DNA from: Acidimicrobiaceae bacterium
GTDB taxonomy: Bacteria > Actinomycetota > Acidimicrobiia > Acidimicrobiales > Salinilacustritrichaceae
Length of the DNA: 5,471 bases
Reading direction: 5' to 3'
Assembly: GCA_003476595.1 (NCBI GenBank)
Contig: DMTU01000120.1
Span: forward strand, 3,681-9,151
The notes under the pieces are model-generated. The model saw only the letters and a list, made by a program, of their open reading frames with translations, was not told the DNA's origin and searched no databases. A program made the position numbers and the translations under genes. Position 1 is the stretch's first letter, and each line of letters opens with the position of its first letter. This document shows positions 1 to 5,471 of the stretch, in pieces.

Positions 1-1172
1 TGAAGGCGCTCGAGTTCTCCCGCAAGCCGGCCCGCTACGCCGCAGCCATGATCGCCGGCGCGCTGCGCCCCGGCGCCGGGGCCTCGGTCGGACCGCTGCG
101 CCTGCGCGACCTCGACGAGCCCGAGGTGCCCGCCGACGGCTGGGTCACGCTGCGGCCCCGGCTCGCCGGCATCTGCGGCTCGGACCTGTCCACCATCGAC
201 GGCCACTCGTCGCGCTACTTCGAGCCGATCGTCAGCTTCCCGTTCGTCCCCGGCCACGAGGTCGTCGGGGATCTGGACGACGGCACGCGGGCCGTGCTGG
301 TCCCGGTCCTCCACTGCGAGGTCCGCGGCATCACGCCGGTCTGTCCTGGCTGCGCGTCGGGTGACGTGAACCGGTGCGAGCGCATCGCGTTCGGCCACCT
401 CGAGCCCGGCCTCCAGTCCGGCTTCTGCGAGAGCACCGGCGGCGGCTGGTCCGAGACCATGGTCGCCCACCCCGCCCAGCTCGTGCCGGTGCCCGACGAG
501 CTCAGCGACGAGGCCGCCGTCATGGTCGAGCCCACCGCCTGCGCCGTCCACGCAGCCGAGGTCGCCGTTCGTGCGCTCGACGGCAGCGACGGACCCGTGG
601 TGGTCATCGGCGCCGGCACCCTCGGCCTCCTGACCATCGCAGCACTCCCGGAGGGGCTGCCGATCATGACCGGCGCCAAGTACGCCCACCAGAAGCGGCT
701 GGCAACCGAGCTCGGCGCCAAGACGGTCGTGTCGCCCGACGAGCTCAACGGCGCCGTCCGCCTCGCCACCCGCTCCATGAAGCTCGGCGCCGATCACGCT
801 GCTGGTCAGCTCACCGGCGGCGCGCCGGTGGTCGTCGACTGCGTCGGCAGCGAGGCGTCGCTCGCCCAGGCCCTCGAGGTGGTCGCTCCCGGCGGCACCG
901 TCCTCGTGGTCGGCATGCCCGCCACCGTGTCCCTCGACCTCACCGGCCTGTGGCACCGCGAGGTCGCCCTGCGCGGCGTCTACGCCTACCGCCGCGAGGA
1001 CTTCCGTGCTGCCCTCCAGCTGGTCGCGAGCAAGGACCTCGGTCGGCTGGTCAGTGCCACCTACCCCCTGTCCCGCTACGAGGACGCCATCGTCCACGCC
1101 GCCGACGCCGGCCGCCGCGGCGCCGTCAAGATCGCATTCGACCTCCGCAAGACATCAGAACGGAAGCCCTAG
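1..1172 (+). CDS. Zinc-dependent medium-chain (MDR) alcohol/polyol dehydrogenase, start codon cut by window edge
   Basis: Probable cytosolic NAD(P)-dependent oxidoreductase interconverting an alcohol and a carbonyl; the substrate cannot be read from the sequence. The frame is open to the left edge, and the codon spanning bases 0-2 would be NTG followed by KALEFSRKPARYAAA, a typical MDR start. I therefore place the start one base outside the window (about 390 aa, normal for the family) rather than at the in-frame ATG at 48. In that numbering the GroES-like domain carries ICGSD (Cys59) and GHE (His86, Glu87) as catalytic-zinc residues, and Cys106, Cys115, Cys118 and Cys126 as a probable structural-zinc lobe. 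An MVEP segment (Glu177) follows, then the Rossmann motif GAGTLG (204-209). After the second Rossmann strand the residues are AKYAHQKR, with no acidic residue and a lysine, which leans towards NADP(H) (inference). It heads the visible operon and its stop abuts the next start. Family assignment is firm, the specific reaction unknown. Confidence 0.9.
   Translation, partial: KALEFSRKPARYAAAMIAGALRPGAGASVGPLRLRDLDEPEVPADGWVTLRPRLAGICGSDLSTIDGHSSRYFEPIVSFPFVPGHEVVGDLDDGTRAVLVPVLHCEVRGITPVCPGCASGDVNRCERIAFGHLEPGLQSGFCESTGGGWSETMVAHPAQLVPVPDELSDEAAVMVEPTACAVHAAEVAVRALDGSDGPVVVIGAGTLGLLTIAALPEGLPIMTGAKYAHQKRLATELGAKTVVSPDELNGAVRLATRSMKLGADHAAGQLTGGAPVVVDCVGSEASLAQALEVVAPGGTVLVVGMPATVSLDLTGLWHREVALRGVYAYRREDFRAALQLVASKDLGRLVSATYPLSRYEDAIVHAADAGRRGAVKIAFDLRKTSERKP
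1162..1166 (+). promoter_or_regulatory. Ribosome binding site of the LarA-like gene
   Basis: GGAAG lies six bases before the ATG at 1173, inside the last codons of the dehydrogenase gene. It supports this ATG as the true start and is the clearest Shine-Dalgarno-like site among the visible gene junctions. The later plus-strand starts at 2777 and 3703 have only weak or no such motif and probably depend on translational coupling. Confidence 0.6.
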
Positions 1173-2780
1173 ATGCCTCGCCCCGGACTCGTCCTCGACG
1201 TCGACTCGTCGACCCCACCGATCGTGTTCCACCACGGTGAGGACTTCGTGCTCGAGAAGCTGCCCGCCGGTCGGAGCCGGGTGATCTACCCGCCCGAGCC
1301 CCACGAGGGGCTCAAGGACACCGACGCCGCGATCCGCCACGCGCTCGAGCACCCTCTCGGCGACAGCCAGCCCCTGTCCACGCTGCTGTTCTCGGGCATG
1401 AAGCTGACGATCTGCTTCGACGACATCTCGCTCCCGCTGCCCCCGATGCGCAAGCCCGACGTGCGCCAGCGGATCATCGAGGCCGTGCTGGACACGGCGG
1501 CTGCGGCCGGCGTCGACGACGTCGAGATCATCGCCGCCCTCGCCCTGCACCGGCGCATGACCGAGGACGAGCTGCGCCACGCCGTCGGCGATCGGGTCTA
1601 CGACGCGTTCGCGCCGTCGGGCCGGCTCTACAACCACGATGCCGAGGACCCCGACGGGATGCTCGAGATCGGCACCACCGACAAGGGCGAGCTGGTCGAG
1701 ATCAACAAGCGGGCCGCCACGTCGGACCTGATCGTCTACGTGAACATCAACCTCGTGTCGATGGACGGCGGCTGGAAGTCCACCGCCACCGGGCTGTCCG
1801 GCTACCGGTCGCTGCGCCACCACCACAACGTCCACACCATGCAGCACTCGAAGAGCTTCATGGACCGCCACGCCTCCGAGCTGCACCACAGCAACTGGCG
1901 CATGGGCAAGGTGCTGCGAGACGGCGGCGTGAAGGTCTTCCAGGTCGAGACCACGCTCAACAACGACACGTTCGGCACGTCCGCCCTCGACACCGCCAGC
2001 CCCCTCTCCATGCTGCAGAAGCGGGAGTGGGAGTGGACGGCCAAGGACCGGGCCACGTTCATGGCCGTCCAGGCCGGGCTCAAGCGCATGCCAGCCCGGG
2101 CCAAGCGGGCCGCGTTCCAGTCGTGGAAGGCGCCCTACGCCGTCACCTCCGTGCAGGCCGGCGAGGTCGAGGCCGTGCACGAGCGCACCCTCGAGCAGAA
2201 CTTCGCCCAGCACCTCGTGCCGGTCGAGGGCCAGACCGACGTGCTCACCATGGGCCTGCCCTACATCTGCCCGTACAACGTGAACTCGGTGATGAACCCG
2301 ATCCTGGTCATGTGCCTGGGCCTCGGGTACTTCTTCAACATGTACCGCGGCAAGCCGCCGGTGCGCGAGGGCGGCGTGCTGATCATGCGCCACCCGACGC
2401 CGTGGGAGTTCCACCCGGTGCACCACCCGAGCTACATCGACTTCTTCGAGCAGGTGCTGTCCCAGACCACCGACCCGGTCGAGGTCGAGAAGTACGAGCA
2501 GGCCTTCGCCGAGGACGAGTGGTACCGCCACCTGTACCGGACGAGCTACGCCTACCACGGCGTCCACCCCTTCTACATGTGGTACTGGGGCAGCCACGCC
2601 CTCCAGCACCTCGGCAAGGTCGTCATCGTCGGCGGTGACCCCAAGGCCGTGCGCCGCCTCGGCTTCGCGCCCGCCTCGACCATGGCCGATGCCCTGGAGA
2701 TCGCGTCCGACGTCGTCGGTCCCGCCCCCACGATCACCCACGTGCACAATCCCCCCCTCCTCATGGCGGACGTCACGTGA
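1173..2780 (+). CDS. Divergent LarA-superfamily (DUF2088, nickel-pincer racemase/epimerase-like) protein
   Basis: LarA enzymes racemise or epimerise 2-hydroxyacids by hydride abstraction, using a nickel-pincer nucleotide tethered to a lysine. This 535-residue protein shows the family order: an FDDISLPLP segment (82-90, equivalent to DxTRPxP); ALHRRMTEDEL (124-134), whose His126 matches catalytic His108 of LarA; NHDAEDPDG (154-162); and IGTTDKGELVEIN (166-178). Next come GGWKS, with Lys202 at the position of cofactor Lys184, and His218 sixteen residues later, the spacing of nickel ligand His200. The C-terminal domain follows (about 355-535; PPVREGGVLIM at 395-405). Differences: the position of catalytic His174 is Ile192, and the substrate arginine (Arg75) position appears to be Leu87 or Ser86. 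It is also about 110 residues longer than classical LarA, with a His/aromatic-rich stretch at 407-479. The reaction is therefore probably not plain lactate racemisation. ATG abuts the upstream TAG; the TGA overlaps the next GTG. Superfamily is well supported, function unknown. Confidence 0.85.
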   Translation: MPRPGLVLDVDSSTPPIVFHHGEDFVLEKLPAGRSRVIYPPEPHEGLKDTDAAIRHALEHPLGDSQPLSTLLFSGMKLTICFDDISLPLPPMRKPDVRQRIIEAVLDTAAAAGVDDVEIIAALALHRRMTEDELRHAVGDRVYDAFAPSGRLYNHDAEDPDGMLEIGTTDKGELVEINKRAATSDLIVYVNINLVSMDGGWKSTATGLSGYRSLRHHHNVHTMQHSKSFMDRHASELHHSNWRMGKVLRDGGVKVFQVETTLNNDTFGTSALDTASPLSMLQKREWEWTAKDRATFMAVQAGLKRMPARAKRAAFQSWKAPYAVTSVQAGEVEAVHERTLEQNFAQHLVPVEGQTDVLTMGLPYICPYNVNSVMNPILVMCLGLGYFFNMYRGKPPVREGGVLIMRHPTPWEFHPVHHPSYIDFFEQVLSQTTDPVEVEKYEQAFAEDEWYRHLYRTSYAYHGVHPFYMWYWGSHALQHLGKVVIVGGDPKAVRRLGFAPASTMADALEIASDVVGPAPTITHVHNPPLLMADVT

Positions 2781-3703
2781 AGCTGGAGCTGCCGGACCCG
2801 CCGCGCAAGCTCCGCCAGCTGGCGTTCCCCCTCGTCGCGCCCACGACCCCCCTCGGCGTGGAGCCCCGTCCGAAGGAGCGCCGCACCGGCGCCGACTACG
2901 ACACGGAGTGGGCCCGCAGCTTCCGCGCCCGGTGGACGCGCACGGTGCTGCTCGAGTCCGTGCTGCGCCCCACGGCCGCCGCCATCGCCCGGCCCCGACG
3001 CCGCGGCATCGATCGCCTCGCTGATCTCCAGGACGCCGGCGGCCCGGTCATCTTCTGCGCCAACCACCACAGCCACGTCGACACGCCCATCGTGCTCACG
3101 TCGCTGCCCGAGCCGTGGCGCTACCAGGTGTTCGTCGGCGCCGCGGCTGACTACTTCTTCCGCAACCGGGCCACCGGCGCGGCGGCATCCCTGCTGCTGA
3201 ACGCCATCCCGATCGAGCGGGCCACCGTCACCCGTCGCTCCGCCGACCTCGCCGCCGAGCTCATCGACGACGGCTGGTCGATGCTGATCTTCCCCGAGGG
3301 AGGACGGTCGCCCGACGGCTGGGGGCAGGACTTCCGCGGCGGCGCCGCCTACCTGGCCCGCCGCACGGGTGCGCCGGTGGTGCCGATCCACTTGAGCGGC
3401 ACCGACCGCATCCTGCCCAAGGGCGCGAAGCGCCTCCGCCCCGGCCCGACCACGGTGACCTTCGGCGACCCGATCCGAGCCGAGGAGGGTGAGGACACCC
3501 GGCGCCTCGCCACCCGCATCGAGGCCGCCGTCGCCGCCCTCGCCGACGAGCACACCTCGGACTGGTACGCAGCCCGCGTCCGCGCCCACACCGGGGAGAC
3601 TCCCGGCCTCGGCGGTCCGGACGGGCCGAGCTGGCGCCGGGCCTGGGCGCTCGGCGAGCGCTCGCCGCGCCGTCGCCGACGGGCGGCCTGGCCCCCACGC
3701 TGA
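2777..3703 (+). CDS. PlsC-family (1-acylglycerol-3-phosphate O-acyltransferase-like) acyltransferase
   Basis: Probable membrane-associated enzyme transferring an acyl chain from acyl-CoA or acyl-ACP to a glycerolipid-type hydroxyl, as in phosphatidic acid synthesis. All four family blocks are visible in the 308-residue product: NHHSHVD (96-102) with the catalytic His97 and Asp102 of the HX4D motif; IPIER (144-148), the block II arginine; FPEGGRS (172-178), the acceptor-phosphate-binding block III; and APVVPIHLSGT (199-209), block IV. There is no obvious signal peptide or strong membrane helix. The N-terminal 90 residues are basic and could lie on the membrane surface. The tail (about 284-308) is Arg/Trp-rich and ends in a run of arginines. 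The GTG start overlaps the previous stop as GTGA, with only a weak GGA at 2768-2770, so coupling is likely. Family is clear. The acceptor is not: lysophosphatidate is the default, but an operon-specific lipid or hydroxyl acceptor is possible. Confidence 0.93.
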   Translation: MKLELPDPPRKLRQLAFPLVAPTTPLGVEPRPKERRTGADYDTEWARSFRARWTRTVLLESVLRPTAAAIARPRRRGIDRLADLQDAGGPVIFCANHHSHVDTPIVLTSLPEPWRYQVFVGAAADYFFRNRATGAAASLLLNAIPIERATVTRRSADLAAELIDDGWSMLIFPEGGRSPDGWGQDFRGGAAYLARRTGAPVVPIHLSGTDRILPKGAKRLRPGPTTVTFGDPIRAEEGEDTRRLATRIEAAVAALADEHTSDWYAARVRAHTGETPGLGGPDGPSWRRAWALGERSPRRRRRAAWPPR

Positions 3704-4431
3704 TGCCGGCCGCGCCGGGTCCCTTCGACGACCTGGACGAGGTCTGGATCTGGCCCGTCCCCCACCCCGACGACCCCGAGCCCAAGGACGCCGGGCACCT
3801 CGTCACCCGGATCGGGGATCGGGCCGACGGTGCGCTCATCGGTCGCGCCGAGCTGCGGACCACACCGGGGCGGCTCCTCGGTGGGCTGCGCCACCGGCTC
3901 ATCGGACTCGGGCCCTGGCGCGATGCCGACCTCGGCAGCCTCGACATCCCGACCAACGACATGAAGCTCGCCCCGAACCACGCCTGGCTCACCGTCGACG
4001 GCGTGCGGGGCCGGTGGACGGCCGGCGGGACGTTCCGCCTCGGCGACCACGACGAGGTGACCCGCCTCGCCAGCCGGGGTCGACCCACCACCGCCGCCCG
4101 GGACGTGCGGGCCGTCGGGGCGAGCGCCGTGGACCTCGGCCGCCGGTACCTGCGCTCCCTGCGCGTCCTGGGCGGACACCAACCCGAGCCGACCGCCGGT
4201 CCCCGCATCGGCGATCCGGTCGACGGCGAGCTCGTCGCCGGCGACGGCTGGCTGGTCGCCACCCAGCACCGCTCCCCGACTGAGACCCCGACCGGCCGCG
4301 AAGACATCGAGGCGTGGCAGATGCGCATCGAGCACGACCGGGCGGTCGGCCCGGTCGGGCTGGGCATCGGCCTGGCGGCCCTCGCCCTCGTCCACCACCC
4401 CCTGCTCGCCAACCAGGGCGAGTGGATCTAG
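3703..4431 (+). CDS. Hypothetical protein, 242 residues, with hydrophobic C-terminal segment
   Basis: I do not recognise a family. The reading frame is credible because it continues the operon through a TGATG junction (stop of the acyltransferase at 3701-3703, ATG at 3703-3705), has balanced composition, and ends exactly at the strand switch. The N-terminus is acidic and proline-rich (residues 6-29, with PVPHPDDPEPKD). The middle (about 45-190) looks soluble, with alternating polar and hydrophobic stretches including LAPNHAWLTVDGVRGRWTA (89-107) and GELVAGDGWLVATQHR (175-190), suggestive of beta structure. Residues 215-236 (GPVGLGIGLAALALVHHPLLA region) are hydrophobic enough for a single membrane helix or a buried helix close to the C-terminus. 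There is no signal peptide and no recognisable catalytic motif. Position directly after the acyltransferase suggests an accessory role in the same process, but that is only context. Confidence refers to this being a real gene. Confidence 0.8.
   Translation: MPAAPGPFDDLDEVWIWPVPHPDDPEPKDAGHLVTRIGDRADGALIGRAELRTTPGRLLGGLRHRLIGLGPWRDADLGSLDIPTNDMKLAPNHAWLTVDGVRGRWTAGGTFRLGDHDEVTRLASRGRPTTAARDVRAVGASAVDLGRRYLRSLRVLGGHQPEPTAGPRIGDPVDGELVAGDGWLVATQHRSPTETPTGREDIEAWQMRIEHDRAVGPVGLGIGLAALALVHHPLLANQGEWI
4428..4431. other. Shared palindromic stop CTAG of two convergent genes
   Basis: The plus-strand hypothetical gene ends with TAG at 4429-4431, and the minus-strand SseB-domain gene ends with TAG read from 4430 to 4428. 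The four bases CTAG are self-complementary, so both stops lie in the same palindrome and the genes overlap tail to tail by four bases. This leaves no intergenic space for a terminator, and I see no GC hairpin followed by a T-run on either side. Confidence 0.95.
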
Positions 4432-5159
4432 GTCGAGCTCCCCGGCACGCGGCTCGTCAGGGTGCGCACCTCGCGCTCGGTGAGCACCGTGCCGAGCACC
4501 GAGCCCGGGTTGAGCGAGAGGGCGTGCCCGGGCGGCCAGACGTCGGACAGCTCGGCACCGGCGAGCTCGAGCAGCGGCACCCCGGGCGCGGTGGAGCGGG
4601 ACGGATGGCTGAACGCGCAGGCCGCGACGCCATCGCGGAGCACGAGCGGCAGGAAGCGGAGCGACAGGTGGTGGTCGAGCACCTCGGCGTGGAGCACGGG
4701 GACGTGCACCGAGCTGGTGGCGAGCACATCGAGCAGGTCGGCCCGAGGTGAACCCGAGATCGACCCGGCGAGCGCCACCTCGAGGGGCAGCTCGGGGTCG
4801 GGCGAGAGGTCGAAGCCGGGCTCGTCGGGGTCGTCGGGGAGCTCGGCCAGCGCGGTGAGCAAGGCGAGCGCGGGCGCCACCGGTCCGGTCGTGCCGAGGC
4901 CACAGGCGACCCGTTCGAGCGCCAGCGGCGCCGCCACCCGGCAGCTGGCGCGGTCGAGGCGACCGTGGCGCAGGTCCAGCACCAGCTGGGTGACGAGCGA
5001 CGCCACCGCCTCGGCGAGCTCCCCGGTGTCCGGACCACCGACGACCTGCTCCAGACCGGCGAGGGCGTCAGCCACGGCGCGATCGACGCGCCTGACCCGG
5101 GCGGGGTCCACGGCGCCGTCGATGCACACGAGGGCCAGGTCCTCGGCCAACGTCGTCAT
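4428..5159 (-). CDS. Protein with C-terminal SseB-like domain and helical N-terminal region
   Basis: A 243-residue product. The C-terminal half (about 138-234) resembles the SseB N-terminal domain family: VHVPVL (151-156), LSLRFLPLVLRDGVAACAFSHPSR (166-188 region), then a hydrophobic strand and ALSLNPGSVLGTVLTEREVRTL (213-234 region) with the characteristic LNPGS. In actinobacteria such domains occur in proteins of mostly unknown role, some linked to serine sensitivity or secretion loci; no enzymatic activity is implied. Residues 1-105 are Ala/Leu-rich and look helical. They are followed by an acidic proline-containing linker (108-125). The start chosen is the ATG at 5159, whose ATGA overlaps the upstream stop; an in-frame ATG two codons earlier (5165) is also possible. 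The frame extends open to 5372, but that part is Arg/Gly-rich, overlaps the upstream gene and is not plausible. No Shine-Dalgarno sequence lies close by, so coupling is likely. Confidence 0.8.
   Translation of the reverse strand: MTTLAEDLALVCIDGAVDPARVRRVDRAVADALAGLEQVVGGPDTGELAEAVASLVTQLVLDLRHGRLDRASCRVAAPLALERVACGLGTTGPVAPALALLTALAELPDDPDEPGFDLSPDPELPLEVALAGSISGSPRADLLDVLATSSVHVPVLHAEVLDHHLSLRFLPLVLRDGVAACAFSHPSRSTAPGVPLLELAGAELSDVWPPGHALSLNPGSVLGTVLTEREVRTLTSRVPGSST
4482..4505. repeat. Tandem 12-base repeat inside the SseB-domain gene
   Basis: Two adjacent units, GAGCACCGTGCC (4482-4493) and GAGCACCGAGCC (4494-4505), differ at one base. They are in frame with the minus-strand gene and encode GTVL and GSVL of the conserved C-terminal strand. 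The region can also pair as GCTCGGT (4475-4481) with ACCGAGC (4498-4504), but there is no T-run and it lies in coding sequence, so I do not call it a terminator. Confidence 0.8.
4822..4839. repeat. Perfect tandem 9-base repeat in the acidic linker codons
   Basis: TCGTCGGGG occurs twice in a row (4822-4830, 4831-4839). On the minus strand this encodes part of the Asp/Pro-rich linker (about residues 108-114, PDDPDEP) between the helical N-terminal region and the SseB-like domain. It is probably a small slippage duplication in a tolerant linker. Confidence 0.75.
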
Positions 5160-5471
5160 CGGCATGCCGGCGGCGTGGCCGCCTCGACGGTTGCCTGCAC
5201 GGTGCCGAGCGTGCCCGCCCGGTCGTTCAGCCACTCGACCCCGTTGGCACCGACGGTCGCGGCGTAGGCCCGTCCCGACAGCGCGGGCGCCCCGACCAGG
5301 AGGCCGTCGACCCGGGCCAGCTGGGCCGTGAACCCGCCCGTGACCAGGTTGCCGAACGAGCGACCGGCCCACGGTCGGATCTGCTCGCGCAGGCCGTCTG
5401 CGATCGGGAGGCGGGACAGCGCGGCATCCACCGGCAGGTCGGTGACGGCACGGATCTCCCCGAGCACGGTG
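5156..5471 (-). CDS. Hypothetical protein, 3' end only (about 104 residues visible)
   Basis: The minus-strand frame is open from the right window edge and stops with TGA at 5158-5156, overlapping the ATG of the SseB-domain gene as ATGA. That overlap, plus ordinary composition, supports it as a real coupled gene. A GTG at 5467-5465 could be a start, but the frame continues beyond the edge (preceding codon Thr), so I treat the gene as 5'-truncated. Visible sequence: a probably helical region (DLPVDAALSRLPIADGLREQI), then RPWAGRSFGN, then a Gly/Ala-rich stretch (LVTGGFTAQLARVDGLLVGA and onward) and a short C-terminus with one cysteine. There is no clear membrane segment or catalytic motif. I do not recognise the family; its job is presumably tied to the SseB-domain protein. 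Confidence 0.65.
   Translation of the reverse strand, partial: TVLGEIRAVTDLPVDAALSRLPIADGLREQIRPWAGRSFGNLVTGGFTAQLARVDGLLVGAPALSGRAYAATVGANGVEWLNDRAGTLGTVQATVEAATPPACR

Noticed and set aside
1155..2747. 530-codon open frame on the minus strand covering almost the whole LarA-like gene
   Set aside because: Its product is strongly biased to Val, His, Gly, Asp and Leu with no recognisable motif, while the plus strand shows clear family motifs. Such long antisense frames are expected in very GC-rich coding DNA.
2751..2757. Run of seven C as a possible slippage or frameshift site near the end of the LarA-like gene
   Set aside because: The frame is intact through it (Asn-Pro-Pro-Leu-Leu) and ends naturally at a GTGA junction with the next gene, so there is no sign of a programmed or accidental shift.
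1173..2780. Calling the second gene a true lactate racemase (larA)
   Set aside because: The second catalytic histidine and the substrate arginine appear to be missing, the protein is about 110 residues longer, and no lar cofactor genes are in the window.
3261..4412. Long minus-strand open frames (383 and 349 codons) opposite the acyltransferase and hypothetical genes
   Set aside because: They are Arg/Pro/Ser/Gly-rich without motifs. The opposite strand has PlsC motifs and operon-type overlaps.
4475..4504. Possible hairpin near the strand switch as a bidirectional terminator
   Set aside because: The 7-base stem has a 16-base loop, no T-run, lies within coding sequence and is explained by the tandem 12-base repeat encoding GTVL/GSVL.
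4462..5331. 289-codon plus-strand open frame opposite the SseB-domain gene
   Set aside because: It is Ser/Arg/Thr-rich low-complexity composition with no motif. The minus-strand reading has the SseB-like pattern and an ATGA junction.
5160..5372. N-terminal extension of the SseB-domain frame up to a start at 5372
   Set aside because: The extension is Arg/Gly-rich, fully overlaps the upstream gene in another frame, and is unnecessary given the coupled ATG at 5159.

Overview
The window is very GC-rich (about 70% by eye) and essentially gapless coding DNA. Genes are joined by 1-4 base overlaps, and GTG starts and G/C-ending codons are frequent. Together with the protein content (zinc-type MDR dehydrogenase, LarA-like protein, PlsC-type acyltransferase, SseB-domain protein) this suggests an actinobacterium, possibly of the Acidimicrobiia type. 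That placement is inference; no rRNA or other marker gene is present.

Plus strand, bases 1-4431: four genes in one apparent operon. (1) A zinc-dependent medium-chain dehydrogenase whose start codon has its first base just outside the window. (2) A 535-residue protein of the nickel-pincer lactate racemase (LarA/DUF2088) superfamily. It keeps the positions equivalent to the cofactor lysine, the nickel histidine and one catalytic histidine, but the second catalytic histidine and the substrate arginine appear to be replaced. (3) A PlsC-family 1-acylglycerol-phosphate-type acyltransferase. (4) A 242-residue protein I do not recognise, with a hydrophobic C-terminal segment. The junctions are TAG|ATG (abutting), GTGA (4-base overlap) and TGATG (1-base overlap), so the four are very likely co-transcribed and translationally coupled. 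The first bases (TGA at 1-3, overlapping the inferred NTG start) suggest that another gene ends immediately upstream.

Minus strand, bases 4428-5471: two genes reading leftwards, again coupled by an ATGA overlap. The upstream one (5471-5156) is an unrecognised protein cut by the window edge. The downstream one (5159-4428) is a 243-residue protein with a C-terminal SseB-like domain. The two operons meet tail to tail at a single palindromic CTAG (4428-4431), in which each strand reads its own TAG stop.

The most interesting element is the association of a divergent LarA-like enzyme with an alcohol/polyol-type dehydrogenase and a glycerolipid-type acyltransferase. One reading is that a hydroxylated substrate is oxidised/reduced and epimerised (or otherwise rearranged) by a redox nickel-pincer enzyme, with a link to lipid assembly. 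That pathway is a hypothesis from gene order only. I see no RNA genes, CRISPR array, mobile element, promoter or convincing rho-independent terminator, and there is no non-coding stretch of any length.
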